A stretch of DNA of 64,000 nt from Sporisorium sorghi (Eukaryota > Basidiomycota > Ustilaginomycetes > Ustilaginales > Ustilaginaceae): positions 121,229 to 185,228 of the forward strand of contig JALCCG010000009.1 in assembly GCA_023212695.1 (NCBI GenBank), in the 5' to 3' direction. This document shows, one piece after another, positions 1 to 11,400 of the stretch. Every line of letters starts with the position of its first letter. Position 1 is the first letter of the stretch. Below the pieces are notes generated by a model. The model was given only the letters and a program-made list of their open reading frames with translations, was not told the origin of the DNA and did not search any database. The position numbers were made by a program, and so were the translations under genes.

Positions 1-326
1 GACGACTGGAGCGCTCTGCCCTGCACGAGCACCTGCGCGCGCTTGAGTCCGCCGATGCCCTGCCCGAGCGAGACGACGAGCAGGATACGTGCGTGTACAC
101 GTAACAGCGCAAATCGCGTTTCAGGCCCGTCGAGTTTGGAACGCAGCGCATCGAGGCCGCCGGCAGCTAGGGCGACTAGTTGGAAGGGCGCAGTTCGACT
201 CGTGCTCCCGTCGGCGGTGGCGAGGATGACGTGGTCGAAGCGAGAGTCTTGCTGTTGCAGTTGATCGATGGCATTGCGCACGCTTGCGTCGAAAGTGTTG
301 GTGGTAGTGTTGGTAGAGGTCGGCAT
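1..326 (-). CDS. N-terminal part of an unrecognised protein, cut by the window edge
   Basis: The reverse strand is open from an ATG at 326-324 to the window edge without a stop, giving 108 codons of an incomplete protein. The N-terminus is Thr/Asn-rich. It is followed by a patch (FDHVILATADGST) and a stretch of small hydrophobic residues (FQLVALAAGGLDAL, then HARILLVVSLGQGIGG). Codon use is GC-rich like the neighbouring genes. The order hydrophobic strand, DG turn, Gln-rich helix loosely recalls roadblock/LC7-type small proteins, but this is only an impression and no family was recognised. No signal peptide or membrane segment is evident. The rest of the gene lies left of the window. Confidence 0.55.
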   Translation of the reverse strand, partial: MPTSTNTTTNTFDASVRNAIDQLQQQDSRFDHVILATADGSTSRTAPFQLVALAAGGLDALRSKLDGPETRFALLRVHARILLVVSLGQGIGGLKRAQVLVQGRALQS

Positions 327-2631
327 GCTGGTTTGAAGGTCGCAGTCGCTTCAGATTGAGAGTGATGCGTGCATGGGTTGAAAGTGTGTCAAGACAGCCA
401 GCTGCCTGTGCGTGTGAGCGACGTTGCGTATCCTGATGTCGTCAGGCCTGTCGCAAATCGATATGAACTGTAGATGGTGGTGGAAGTGAAGAGCAAATCA
501 AGCTAGAAGCAAGCGCGAAACTACGGCAGTCTCTCACGGACTAGGAAGCTAAGCGCTGGGGAAACTTCTATCGGCTAGGTCTAACTTAGCCTATGAAATG
601 GTGCAGTATGTATATCAATGCAGATAGGTTGAGACGAGGTCACGCAGTCGCATTCTGCTGGGGAGAGGCGAGCAACAGAGGGTGTCTGGCACACGCCTGC
701 CTCGCAGGTCCCGGCGTCTGGGCGTTGAGCAGCTTTCAGGCGCCGCTGGTCCGCACCACATGGGGGGGACGAGCTCTCTGCCATGGCTCCCGTATACAGC
801 GAGGGTGCCGAGAGCAAGGGTCATCGCAGAACAGCACTCTGGCGTGGCTTGGACCTCCTTGCGGGCCGTTGTTTTGCGTTTGACTGTGTGTGTGTGTGTG
901 TTGAGTTGAAGGTGGCCACGCCTCGTACTCGGAATTTGGCAGGGGATTTTGGCAGGGAAATTCGAGTTACCAGGCGTGGCCACACTTTGGATTTTTTTTG
1001 GATTTTTCCTTGAATTTTCCAGCCTGTATTTTCCCCAAGCTACCATCATCAATTCGAACCCTTCAACTTGTTGCGACTCTGCATGAAAAAAAGCTGTCTC
1101 CTTTTTTTTTTTTTTTTTTTTTCGCTTTGGAATTTGCCTTTCTTTCGAGAGATCGAGCGGCGCTTGAAATAAACGGGCGCAACAAGAGTCAATTCCGAAC
1201 GACACTCTGCATTGCAGGCAAAGGCTCCAAGTTGAGGAGAAGAGCCATCGCAGCCCCTGTGACGATGGCGCGAGCTGTTCCAAGGGTATCTTGACAACCA
1301 GCATCTTGGTCAGTGTCCGAGAGAGAGCGACGATAGAGTTCATGTCGAACGAGACATAGTCACCGGTAATCACAAACAACCCTTCTTCCGCCGCCCTCCA
1401 TCGGTTGGTAGCTCAAGCTCATACTCATTCTCACGCTTTTCGCCTTCAGCCTCGGTCTTTGCGCCGTGCTCGATGTGATTAGATCTCTGACAGGTGTGGT
1501 CCACTCAAGCTCGGCAGATTCACTCAGGCTCTCGCTAGACGGACTTCGATTTCTCCGAGCTTGAGGTTCCACTGCCAAGCGTGTGATCTGGCGCGCTAGT
1601 GATGCACACTGCACATGCGGAATCCTATCGACAGGATCTGTGTGCGGCTGGCCCTATCATAGCGCTGAGAGAAGCCCGGAAAAGAGCCCCAAGTTCCGCT
1701 CGACCGGCACCGCTTTTTTGGGGGGAGAGATCTCGGCTAACGCGATCCCGCGCTGTCGAAGTGTGCGCACAGAAGCGAAATCTGAGACCTGCTTCGCCAG
1801 CCGCCACCACAGAGAAAAACACTTGCGCCATTTCCACCTTCCGCCACCTTCGCAGAACACAGTGTGCCAAGCGTCGTCTCGCGTCGTTCTCGAGCGTCGT
1901 CTTTCTCACATCATCTTTTCACTGCGCCTGTGGAGAGCAAGAGCTTGTTCGTGTGTCATATCCCTCATCCTCCCGAGCGCAGGTGCGAAAGCTTGTACGG
2001 ACGTTGGACAGCGCAGACCAACGTGGGGGAGTAGACTGTGGCTCTGACGCCGCCGGGAGCGGCTCACGACGCGAGCGATGAGGTTCCTGCGTCGCCTTTC
2101 CAACCTCTTCTCTCCTCGTCGACCAGGTTCCGGTCGGAAAACTCGAAGCGCACAGTCCCTTGCACCCAAATGAAGTCGGGCGGCGGATGCAACTTCATTC
2201 TCACGGACCCTTGCGACGCAGCCAGGCATCAGCCGGCTCTCATTGCATCATTCCCCCCACTTCTAGGCTGTGCCGGATCTCAAACTGCGCAGTGTCTGGT
2301 GTGGGACGCACCCGTCTAACTGTGGCTTCTGAGTGGTACTGGCTGGCGGGGAGCGGTTGCACTCGATGCGGTAACATTTTCGACGTGCCCACTTGGGGTA
2401 GCCCATTATGCACGCCCTGAGTGAGAGCGATGCTTGGGGGCCGACTTCATCTCTCTCTCTCTCTCTCTCTTGCTCTACGCTGGAGTATGTCGAGGGTTCC
2501 TCTCTCGGGCCTCTTTAAATAGCCGGCTTGCAGTCGCGGGAACAGGTGTCGAGGAGGAGCCTGTTTCTCCTTTCCCTCTCACTTTTTGGCAAAGACAAAG
2601 CTCTGACCTCTTCCCCTGCATTGCGACCATA
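327..2631. other. Intergenic, 2.3 kb
   Basis: No convincing coding region. The open frames here lack family signatures and most begin at non-ATG codons. The stretch holds a TG microsatellite (884-901), a 72-bp inverted repeat (912-983), a T22 run near 1100-1122, and a (CT)10 tract (2451-2470) that probably belongs to the leader or promoter of the gene starting at 2632. Confidence 0.6.
912..983. repeat. Short inverted-repeat (hairpin) element
   Basis: The ends are a perfect 12-bp inverted repeat: GTGGCCACGCCT at 912-923 and its reverse complement at 972-983. Pairing resumes after a small bulge (ACTCG then AATTT), so the arms reach about 25 bp. The loop contains two copies of GGCAGGG. No target-site duplication is visible. 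It could be a hairpin-type MITE remnant or a structured regulatory site. Confidence 0.6.
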
Positions 2632-3417
2632 ATGGACGGGCTGGGTTTCATCGCGACGCTGCACGCGACCACACTCAGCAATGACGCTTCGCCACCCGCG
2701 CTGCTGCTCAAGCCCAAACCCGCACGCCGGTCCTCCAATGCCTCGACCTTCACCCGCGCCAAGAGCCTCGTCAGCCGCAGCAGGGGAATCTTCACCTCCT
2801 CCTCTTCCACCATCACCGCAGGGCGAGCTTCGACGTCCTCGCTCCGCAGCACCTCCTCCAGGGGCTCGTCGTCGACGTTTACCTCGCCTGCGTCGTCCCG
2901 GCTGCCGAGCCAGGACCGCATGCGACAGGGAGCGGGGTGTAGGTCGCCGCTGCCTTCGCCGCCGCTGTTTCCGGGGGGCTTCGCTGAGCATGCGGGTGGC
3001 GGCGTGGTGGTGCGTGTGGTGCAAGTGGAGAAGCGGTTTAGCGCAGAGTGGTACGCGTGGTTTGTGGACAGGGGCTATGTGTTTGTAAGCGATGGGGAGG
3101 GGTGCGCGGGGATAGAAGACGGTTGTGCGGGGTGTTGTGGCGAGGAGGAGGAGGAGGAGGAGGATGGAGAGCCGAGTCGTGCGTCGAGCACGTTCGAGCG
3201 CAGTTGGGATGTGCAAGAGAGAGAGACGGGTTTGGGGCGGACAACGAGCAAGCTACCGCCGCCGATGCTCGACCTTGCAACTACCGTCGATGCAGATCCG
3301 GATCGGATCTGGCGCACACAATGTCAGACACTGCACCCGTCCCCAGTGCCGCGGCACACACCGCTCCCACCACCACCAAGACCGCTCAGAGCACGGCCAA
3401 CCTCAACAGCAGTATAG
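2632..3417 (+). CDS. Hypothetical Ser/Arg-rich protein, 261 aa
   Basis: The start is the ATG at 2632, in a good context (A at -3) and after a CT-rich stretch; the frame is open further upstream but only from a non-ATG codon. Residues 30-100 are rich in Ser, Thr and Arg and probably disordered. A patch with aromatic residues (KRFSAEWYAWFVDRGYVF) near residues 145-160 looks folded. It is followed by an acidic Glu run (about residues 180-188). The last 40 residues are Pro-rich. No signal peptide, membrane segment or known domain was recognised. It is convergent with the G-patch gene, with 56 bp between the stop codons. The opposite strand has a shorter open frame, so strand choice is probable, not certain. 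Confidence 0.5.
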   Translation: MDGLGFIATLHATTLSNDASPPALLLKPKPARRSSNASTFTRAKSLVSRSRGIFTSSSSTITAGRASTSSLRSTSSRGSSSTFTSPASSRLPSQDRMRQGAGCRSPLPSPPLFPGGFAEHAGGGVVVRVVQVEKRFSAEWYAWFVDRGYVFVSDGEGCAGIEDGCAGCCGEEEEEEEDGEPSRASSTFERSWDVQERETGLGRTTSKLPPPMLDLATTVDADPDRIWRTQCQTLHPSPVPRHTPLPPPPRPLRARPTSTAV

Positions 3418-3473
3418 CACACGACCGCATCGCGCAATCGCCATTCTCGCGGCCTCTGATACAAATACAAAGC

Positions 3474-5855
3474 TCAGAACAGATCCGAGGCGCGCATTCG
3501 AGGCTTGACCTTGCTCTTTGACGCTGCCACCGATGATCCATCCTCCGCATTCGCAGCCACCGCTTCCGGCTGCTCCATCTTCGTCGGCTCGCCGTCATCG
3601 TCGAAATCAAACGTCAACAGCGACCTTTTCTTCGCCGCCTTGTCCCTTTTGCGCTTCCTGTCGCCCTGCCCCACCTGCGTCGGTGCTACAGCCGCCTCGT
3701 CAGCGCCGTCTTTGCGCTTCTTCGCCCGAAACACCACCCCAGACCCCGCCGCCGGATCTTGCATCTTCGGCGCCCTCTCCCTCGCTTTATCCGATTCGGC
3801 CTCGGCATCGGAGTCCTCCTCGTCGGACGCAAAGATCGCCTTGTACACGTCGATCGACGGCTTGACGTACGTAAGTGTATCGCGGCCCTGACGCTCGTCG
3901 CCGCCCATGCCAATTGTATCTTCGTGCACCGCGTCTTCCGTGCCCGGGTGTGCGGTGTCGTTACGTGGTGTTGAGGAGAGCTGCGCGTCGGGCGAGAGCG
4001 GCGTCATACCGGTAGCAGCGAGCGCCTTGAGCTGGTGCTTGCTGCGTTCCCAGTGCTGGTCGACGCGGATCGACGAGGGTTTGGACGAGCGCGTCGAGCC
4101 GTAGAATGGATCGTCGTCCGCGTCAGGCCGGGCGGTTGAGGTTTGAGATGTCTGCTCTTCACCGCGCCGCTGTCGCGAGGCTGCGGGTTCAGGCACGCCG
4201 AAGCGCTTGCATAGCAGCCGCTCGGGCGCCCAGGTTTCGATTCGGCGCGTGAGGTGCCCGAAGTTGCCCATCTGCGCTGCTTGTTGCGCGGTCGTGAGCT
4301 CTTTCTCGGGTTCCACGGCGGCGGTGGTCGGTTCGCTCTGATCGCGGTCCTGGGGTACGGGGTGTCGCAGCCCCGCAACAGCCGCAGTGGCACGCGTCTC
4401 GTGCTCCATCACCGCCGCGCTCGCCGTGGTGAACCGGCTCGCAATCGCCGAGCTCATCGGCCGGAATATCGAGGTGCTCTTCGCGAACTCTCGCAGCTCG
4501 CTTGCGAACTGCTCTGCCGACAACTCTAGAGGTACCTGCAGCCGCGCCGCTTGCTCCGACCCCGGGTCAGCCTGGCCTCTGAGGTAGGAAAGGTAGCGCT
4601 CCTGCTTGGCTGCATCCGCGCCGAACGGTGCAAATCCCTGAAGCGCTTGTTTGGCAGTGGCGGCATCGAGACGAGGAGCGTCGACATACTCTGTGCGCGG
4701 TGTGGGCTGTGTTAGTGCGGAAGAGGGTAGCGCTGCGTTTGGAGTGGACGCAAGCCGCTCGCGAGCTTTGGCCGAGAGAAAGGCGGCAATGTTAGGCGGT
4801 GGACCGGGCAGTTTGGCCTCCCCTAGAAGCTGGCCGCGCGTTGCCGGTGTCATGGGCTTGAGCTTGTCGTCCGTGGGAGCAGCGGAGAGGGCCCAGACTC
4901 TGCTTGGGTCTGGCTGCCATCCGTCCGGTACGGGTTCGGGTTCGAATATGGGTTCAGCGGGCAGGGGCTGACGAGCGAGACGGAAGCCGGAGAGCAGCGG
5001 GCGTCCGTCCGGCCACACGTCCGGTTCGTCGTCCGTCGCAGATGCTGCTGTGTCAGTCGCAGGCCTGTGGTTCTTCGCAAGCGTCTGTGCGAGCGTCGGT
5101 TTGTCTTGCGCGCCCAGGCCTTTCCTTGATGCACTACTTTGCTGCCTCGTCGCTGGTGTGAGAGGCGGTGTAGGTGGCGGATAATAGAGCATTGTATCTT
5201 CCACTTTGACTTTTGACGAGCTGGCCATCGTCTGTGGCTGGTCGGAAGTCGAGATCAGGCTGAGCAGCCTCGCTCTCTTGCTTGCGTCGACTTTGGGGCC
5301 CAGTCCTTGGCCTGGCTTCCAGCCCATTCGTCGCAAGAGTCGAAAGCCAAGATCGTCATCGTTCGATACGCCGATACCGACGCCTCCCATCCCGGTGGAG
5401 CTCGAGCTATCATCTGTACCCCTTAGTCCAGCGATCTGATTCATCGCCCCCAACGATGACGACGACGAAACATGCTGTGCCGCCTTCCAGTCCTGCAGAT
5501 CCTCCTCATCCATGAAATCCTCCGGCCTGCTCCCCACCTTCACTCCCTCCTTGCCCTTGCCCTCAAGCTTGTCCTTCCGACTCGACCGAAACGAACCCGG
5601 CGTCCACCCCTCCTTGGACCCGACCGTGTTGAAGTACCCCGCCGACCACCCTCCCGTAAACGCACCGTGGAACCTCCTTCTGCCCTGTGCATCGCGCGCC
5701 TCTTGCTGCCAGATCGGCTTGAGCTCGTTCGCGTCCTTCTTATGTGAGTTCAAGTCCGGGAGAGGCGTGCCGATGGTGCAGAAGTTTTCCGTGAGGGTGG
5801 ACAGCTCGTGCGGATCCACATCGCGAAGCTTGCGCCTCAGCCGATCGGTCGCCAT
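3474..5855 (-). CDS. G-patch domain protein of GPATCH1/TGH type (spliceosome-associated)
   Basis: 793 aa, uninterrupted, with an ATG at 5855-5853. Residues 20-100 carry the conserved N-terminal block of GPATCH1/TOUGH proteins (GTPLPDL, RRFHGAFTGGWSAGYFNTVGS, then EGWTPGSFRSSR). The G-patch lies at about residues 166-190 (DDLGFRLLRRMGWKPGQGLG). Near the C-terminus is the family-typical KAIFASDEEDSD block, followed by lysine-rich nuclear-localisation-like segments. Family knowledge: GPATCH1 proteins join late spliceosomal complexes, and G-patches recruit and activate DEAH helicases. The nuclear splicing role here is inferred. The middle is low-complexity. The N-terminal block plus G-patch makes the assignment firm; the exact partner helicase is unknown. 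Confidence 0.9.
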   Translation of the reverse strand: MATDRLRRKLRDVDPHELSTLTENFCTIGTPLPDLNSHKKDANELKPIWQQEARDAQGRRRFHGAFTGGWSAGYFNTVGSKEGWTPGSFRSSRKDKLEGKGKEGVKVGSRPEDFMDEEDLQDWKAAQHVSSSSSLGAMNQIAGLRGTDDSSSSTGMGGVGIGVSNDDDLGFRLLRRMGWKPGQGLGPKVDASKRARLLSLISTSDQPQTMASSSKVKVEDTMLYYPPPTPPLTPATRQQSSASRKGLGAQDKPTLAQTLAKNHRPATDTAASATDDEPDVWPDGRPLLSGFRLARQPLPAEPIFEPEPVPDGWQPDPSRVWALSAAPTDDKLKPMTPATRGQLLGEAKLPGPPPNIAAFLSAKARERLASTPNAALPSSALTQPTPRTEYVDAPRLDAATAKQALQGFAPFGADAAKQERYLSYLRGQADPGSEQAARLQVPLELSAEQFASELREFAKSTSIFRPMSSAIASRFTTASAAVMEHETRATAAVAGLRHPVPQDRDQSEPTTAAVEPEKELTTAQQAAQMGNFGHLTRRIETWAPERLLCKRFGVPEPAASRQRRGEEQTSQTSTARPDADDDPFYGSTRSSKPSSIRVDQHWERSKHQLKALAATGMTPLSPDAQLSSTPRNDTAHPGTEDAVHEDTIGMGGDERQGRDTLTYVKPSIDVYKAIFASDEEDSDAEAESDKARERAPKMQDPAAGSGVVFRAKKRKDGADEAAVAPTQVGQGDRKRKRDKAAKKRSLLTFDFDDDGEPTKMEQPEAVAANAEDGSSVAASKSKVKPRMRASDLF

Positions 5856-6379
5856 GTTATTCGCAAAAGTAGATGCTACGTCAGTGAGCGGTTGGAGGGC
5901 ATGACGACGGTAAGTCGGGTGTGGCGCTTGGATGCTGGCGATGCTGCGTCAAGAAGAAAGGTCAGAAGCAAGTGCGGGAAAGGTCGAAGAGCGGCGTTTT
6001 CGAAAGTGTTGATGTGGAGGATGGAATTTATCGGCCGAAAGAGTCCAGTGCAACAGCTACCTCGTTATCAGATTGTCTTGCTGTCTGTCCTCGACAAGAA
6101 CACCTCAACATTGGCTCGTAGACAGAGAGCCGCAATCTCACTGACATACACTCGTCTCAAAGCAGAACAAAACACAAACCAAGCCCCAGATAAGCGTTTA
6201 GGAAGGGTGACGATTTACAAAAGGAAAGAGTGTTTACGAAGAACAATCTTAGGTCAAGCTGACCCGTCTACAATAGCAAGCACCTTACGGCACTATCTAA
6301 ATGCAAGTGAGATGTATTCGAAAAGCGGAGGAAACGAATATAAAGAGTCTGTCCTGAGGAGTGCAAATCAGACGCACAT
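5856..6379. other. Intergenic between G-patch gene start and desaturase end
   Basis: No gene seen. It should contain the promoter of the G-patch gene and the 3' UTR of the desaturase. A GATA-type site reading ATCTGATAA on the minus strand is present at 6065-6073. About one such match is expected by chance in a window this size. Confidence 0.5.
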
Positions 6380-7861
6380 CTACTCGGACATGGCGATACC
6401 CGAGTCCGAGGCGTAGGTGCTGTCAGGCGAGACGACGCGGTGGGGGACGCCATCGACGGTGCGGTAGAAGGCGACCTGGTCGTTCTCGTCGACAAACTTG
6501 CACGTGTTGATGCTCTTCCAGAGCGAGACAAACACGTTCTCAGTGCTCTTGGCGTAGTGGTGACCGAGGCGGGCCTTGAGCGCCTCGGTGGCCTCCCAGG
6601 CGTGGTAGTGGGGGATCTTGCTCGAGACGTGGTGCAGCACGTGGGTCTCGGCGATACCGTGGAAGAGGTAAGGGCCGACGGGACCGAGCCAGTTGCGGTC
6701 AATGGTGCAAAGAGCGCCACGCGGGAAGGTCCAAGACTCGGCCTTGTAGTGAGGAAGAGCAGGGTCGGTGTGCTGGAGGTAGGTGATCATCACGAGCCAG
6801 TGGTTGCAGAAGAGGTAAGGGATGACGTAGTAGCGGAAAACGTCCGAGAAGCCGCCGTTGGAGAGCATGCCCCAGGCGGTGAGGGCGCTGAGGGTAGCAG
6901 CGATGCCGACGTCCGACATGATGATCTGCATGCGGTGACGCTTGTCAAAGATGATGGCGTCAGGGTTGAAGTGGTTGGTGCCCTTGGGGTAGTGGAGCTG
7001 GCCCGAGGCGTTCTTGAGCAGGTACATGGGCCAGCCAAACAGCTGCTGGACACAGATGTAGATGAGGTTGTAGAGAGGAGCGTCCTCGAGGACCTCGGTG
7101 AGCCATTCGCCAAAGGTCTCGTCGACGTGAACGGCACCAACTTGCTTCTCGACGGCGTCCTCGTCGTTCGAGTCGTCGCCGGACTTGGGAGCGGGCTGCA
7201 GAGGAAGACGGCCGCGCTGCGATCGGGTTCGGGGCACAAACACCTCGTCACGGGTCAAGTGACCGGTGGCGGCGTGGTGGCGGGCATGCGAGATCCTCCA
7301 CGAGTGGTAGGGCACAAGGAGAGACGAGTGAAGCACCCAACCGACGGCGTTGTTGAGCGTCTTGCTGGTGCTGAAGCTCTGGTGGCCACACTCGTGAGCG
7401 ATGACCCAGATACCGGTGAAGACCATGCCCTGGAGAACCCAGTAGGCGGACCAGGCGGCGAAGCGAGTCACAGCCGACTGGACGCCGAGCGAGACGTAGG
7501 GCGAGAGGGCGTTGGACTTGAGACCAGAGAAGGTGCTAGCGACGGTAGGGTCGATGTAGCTGGCGGCGAAACCGAGAGCAGCGACCATGGCAAAGTCGGC
7601 AAAGACGTAGGTGAACGACTTGAAGGCGGAACGCTCAAAGCAGTGGGCAGGGATGGCCGAGAGCAGGTCCTTGACGGTGAAAGAGGGCACGTCAAAGGTG
7701 GGAATGTCCTTCTCGTTGTAGACAGCAGCCTTGCGGTGCGAGTAACGAACGGTCTCGGTCTTGCTGGACTTGGAGGCGGCGCCGGCGGCAGAAGCAGCGG
7801 CGGCCTTCTTGCCAGCGCGCTGACCAGCAGCAGTGACGTTGGAAGCGACAGCGGACGACAT
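6380..7861 (-). CDS. Delta-12 (oleate) fatty acid desaturase, FAD2 type
   Basis: 493 aa with an ATG at 7861-7859. All three histidine boxes of membrane fatty acid desaturases are intact: HECGH at residues 156-160, HARHH at 192-196 and HVLHH at 407-411. They are separated by hydrophobic membrane pairs (about 85-150 and 310-360). These histidines bind the di-iron centre. The HECGH and HVLHH spellings and the overall order match the fungal/plant FAD2 group, which makes linoleate from oleoyl-phospholipid in the ER using cytochrome b5. An acidic loop after box 2 (about residues 225-245) is longer than usual. The N-terminus is Ala/Lys-rich and cytosolic. Delta-15 or bifunctional activity cannot be excluded from sequence. 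A TATTAA element lies about 110 bp upstream. Confidence 0.92.
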   Translation of the reverse strand: MSSAVASNVTAAGQRAGKKAAAASAAGAASKSSKTETVRYSHRKAAVYNEKDIPTFDVPSFTVKDLLSAIPAHCFERSAFKSFTYVFADFAMVAALGFAASYIDPTVASTFSGLKSNALSPYVSLGVQSAVTRFAAWSAYWVLQGMVFTGIWVIAHECGHQSFSTSKTLNNAVGWVLHSSLLVPYHSWRISHARHHAATGHLTRDEVFVPRTRSQRGRLPLQPAPKSGDDSNDEDAVEKQVGAVHVDETFGEWLTEVLEDAPLYNLIYICVQQLFGWPMYLLKNASGQLHYPKGTNHFNPDAIIFDKRHRMQIIMSDVGIAATLSALTAWGMLSNGGFSDVFRYYVIPYLFCNHWLVMITYLQHTDPALPHYKAESWTFPRGALCTIDRNWLGPVGPYLFHGIAETHVLHHVSSKIPHYHAWEATEALKARLGHHYAKSTENVFVSLWKSINTCKFVDENDQVAFYRTVDGVPHRVVSPDSTYASDSGIAMSE

Positions 7862-8460
7862 GATCGAGTTTGATACGAGGGACGAAGGAGGGTGGAGAGG
7901 TGAGGTGAACGGGTGACGAGGTGGTGGCGTGAAGAGAAAAGGTGGAAGGAGAGCACCGACAATGGCTTAATAGGCTGTCGAGGGGCGGCGCTTCGGGTGG
8001 CTCACACTAGCAACTGGCAATCACACTTGTGAGAGGCAAAAAAATTCAGAGCAACAGGGGAAGGAAGCGCACGATCCAAAGCAACGCCCGCTTGCTAATC
8101 ACAGTTGCCCGCATGCTCTCTCTCTCTCTCTCTCCCACTCGCAAAGCACACCACCACCACACCTTGTCCTCAGTCGAGACGGTCGCCGAGTTTGGCAGCG
8201 ATAAAATCTTGCGGCGAGAAGAAGTGAAATTTGATGCAAAGAGATTGGCGTGGCAAATTGGCTGGCGGTGAGTGGGAATGGGAATTGAGTGGCTCCTGGG
8301 CTGGGCTGGCACGCTCTCTGCCTTCGTCCTTCTGCCTTGAGTTCGGTGGCTCGTGATTGGTCGTTGCGCTGGCTCTGTGCGTTTCCTTACCGCTCAACAA
8401 AGTCAAGCTCGAGCGTCGGCGAACACTGCTGCAAGGCAAAGCGGGGTGGAATCGGAAACG

Positions 8461-8492
<32 letters not shown>

Positions 8493-11400
8493 TGGCCTCG
8501 TCTGATGGCCACGTCGATACGGCAACAAGGCGACTCTGAAAGTTTCGTCCTTTGAGCTTGTGTCGCCGCCAAATTGCTCGTGCTCGTGCTCGAATCGCTA
8601 AAAAAAAAATCAAAAAAAAATCTGTTTGGCAGGGTTTCCGCACATGTCAATCAGGGGATCTTCCTCTGCTCTCCCTTCTCTCAGCGAGTGTCTCAAAATT
8701 GAATTGGATTGGCGCCTCGGCAAAGCCAAAGCTGTCGTCGGCCTGCCAAATTCAAAAAGAAGAAGAAATGAGAATTGAAAGAAGTGTTGCTTGGCGCGAA
8801 AGAGTCGCCTTTTGCTTGCAAACGGGGACTCAAAAAGAAGACTCGCGCTAGGCAGAGGAAAAAAGGTGTTGGGGCGATTTTCCCTTTTTCCCCGAGAGAA
8901 ACTTTTCAAGCCGTGAAAGCCTCTGTTTTTTCGCTTGCCACACAGCCGATTTCAAGGCGTTGTGGCCTCGGCAAGCTGCGGTGAGAGCAGACACACTCGC
9001 ACGAATCAGATACCGATCGGGTTGATCTACATTCATCGGGTCGATCCAATTTGCTCTGCGCATGATGACCGAGACCCGCTTCTGACTTTTGCCCACTCTC
9101 TCTTGCGCACGAATGCTTGCCACAGCCACGAAGCGACATTGGCCTCCCAGCCTCAAGTCTAGTCAAGGCCACTACTGGTCTGAAGCTAGGTTTCATAGCA
9201 ATGAGATCCATGTCAAACACTTGACAGAAGGATGGCTCATACTGTAGCGTCAAATGATCGTTGCAGGACCTCAAATAAGCTTTGGCCGGACATCTGTTGC
9301 ATGCATGACGTTGTAAAAGCCTCGTGGCCAACAAGATGATGATTTGCAGTTGCAGAGCACAAGAGTCGATCGAAGCTGCTCAAGAGAGAGAGAGTTCAAA
9401 TACAGCTTCAAATTCTAGAATTACGAAATGCTTCTCTGTTTTTGAATTTCGACTCTCATGCTGTGCCTGAGTGATGCTCGCAGTCAAGAGAGAGAAGAGA
9501 AAGAAATTCTTCGCCTGCCTGCTGTTTGGTTTCGCGTCTTCAAGTTTTTCTTTCTTCGTCGACATCGCACTCGCGATTCATCATCTTGCTCATCTCACCC
9601 ACCACTCACCACAACCAACGTCAACCACAAGCTCATCCTCACTTCGCCTTTCAGCGAGCTTTGGCACTGCAAACACATCAAGCTGGGAGCCGTCTCAATT
9701 TCGGTACATCAGCCTCTGAGCCTGCGTCGAATCTCACAAGGAGCAGTCGTACGCACCTGCTCCGCCCGCCCACCATTCCACGCCAAGTTGTCGATCTCCG
9801 CCTAAAGGCCGCGGCCAAAAACTTCCTCACTGGAAGCTCGAGGTAAGTTTTCAGCGTTCAAAGATCGTGTAGCAGCGCGCAAGACTCGACATTCGACAGC
9901 ATCGCAGGCATGCACCACAATGACCACCATATTGTGTCGAAACGCCTTGGCGACAACTGCAACCAAGCATTCGCAGACCGCTCTCGATCCCCAGCGTTAA
10001 CATACCTCGAAACACCCCAGCTGACCTTGACGTCCATCGCTTGCAACGAATCGCAATCTCGTCGAACCACCAACAGACCACCCTAATACCGCTTTCGCAG
10101 CAACGTATCGAAGACATCTTGAACTTATCTTAGAAAAGGCCGCCTGGCTGTCCAAGCTGGCGACCCAACCTGAACGACCGAGCTCGCTCATACCTGACCC
10201 CTTAAAGGTAAGTTGATTGCTACGAAGCTCCACCTGCTCCGACACACGTTTTCGGCTGCACGACGACCGTGGTTCTTCCCATTCCAGCGGGATTCGGGAG
10301 GATACGCCAGACACGGGCTTGGCGTCTGTTGTGAAGTGCAATCGGCAGTAGATCCTGGCCCAGATGTCAGATCCTCCGAGACCAGATCTCCCTGGAGCAC
10401 TTCGCCGACGATTAGCGCCTTGGCTCTGTCGAATCCTGCACCGACGCACGCTCGCAGCTTTCGCAAGCCAGCTGTTCAGAAGCAAGGAGCGATTCTTCAC
10501 CCTCTTCTGTCAGGCGTGACAAGTCGAGGCATCACAAGTTGTGTTGCTGCGAGGATGAAGCGTGGCTGGATCTGTTCAGGTTCGGCTTGGACATTTCATC
10601 TCGGCACATAGCATCGGCGGCAGCAGCAAAAGTCAGCTAGCTGTGCAGAGACAAGACACCGCAGGCCGAGCAGCGAGCACAGCGTCAGACACTGAGGACA
10701 CAGGGTTGGCTCTGCGCTTCCTTTTTCGAGCTAAAAAAAAGGGCGAAACAGGCAAACAGGCGCGTCATTTTCGATTTTTTTTTCGAGTTTTGGGACTGCG
10801 GACACGCCCCCCTGAACCCTAGCCTCCTGCGCTCGCTCGCTGGTTCGCTCAACTGGGAGAACCCGCAACCCTTGGTCAAGTCAAGTTGCGCAAGGTCGGT
10901 CAAAACACTGCCTTAGCTTGTCAAGGAGTCGATGTCGATGTCGCTATGGTGTTGCAGACGAGGTCAGACGTCACCTGTCAATGACCGGATCCCCTGCGCC
11001 CACTGCCCCTCGCCATCCGCTCTCGACTGCTACAGGCATGCTGGAGTTGTTTGGCAACACGGTGATGAAATGTCTCGTTAAGAGGTGCTTGCCACACCCG
11101 CGGTCCTCCCTTCTCCGCACATGAACGCTCGCTCGTTCGCTTGCTAGTCGCCGATCATCTAGTCGAGGCCTGGGATCTACAGCCGGACCTCGTTAAGCAC
11201 CACCTTGCTCTGCTCCACTCGGAGAGTTTGGATCCATTAGCTGACCCGTCTTTCGTTCCTTTCATCCTACTTCTGACCCCTGTACCCACCCTCAATACCC
11301 TCGACCCTCCCTTGGCCTTGTTCGTGCCTCACCTCGCATCGCGCGATGTTGTGATGGATCGCCACCGCGTCTTTCCGTGCCAAAACATGCATCTACCACT

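Noticed and set aside
615..1379. 254-codon minus-strand frame
   Set aside because: Runs through a T22 tract and the hairpin repeat, giving poly-Lys; no family features or codon bias.
6440..7873. 477-codon plus-strand frame over the desaturase
   Set aside because: Antisense shadow caused by codon bias; the minus strand carries intact desaturase histidine boxes.
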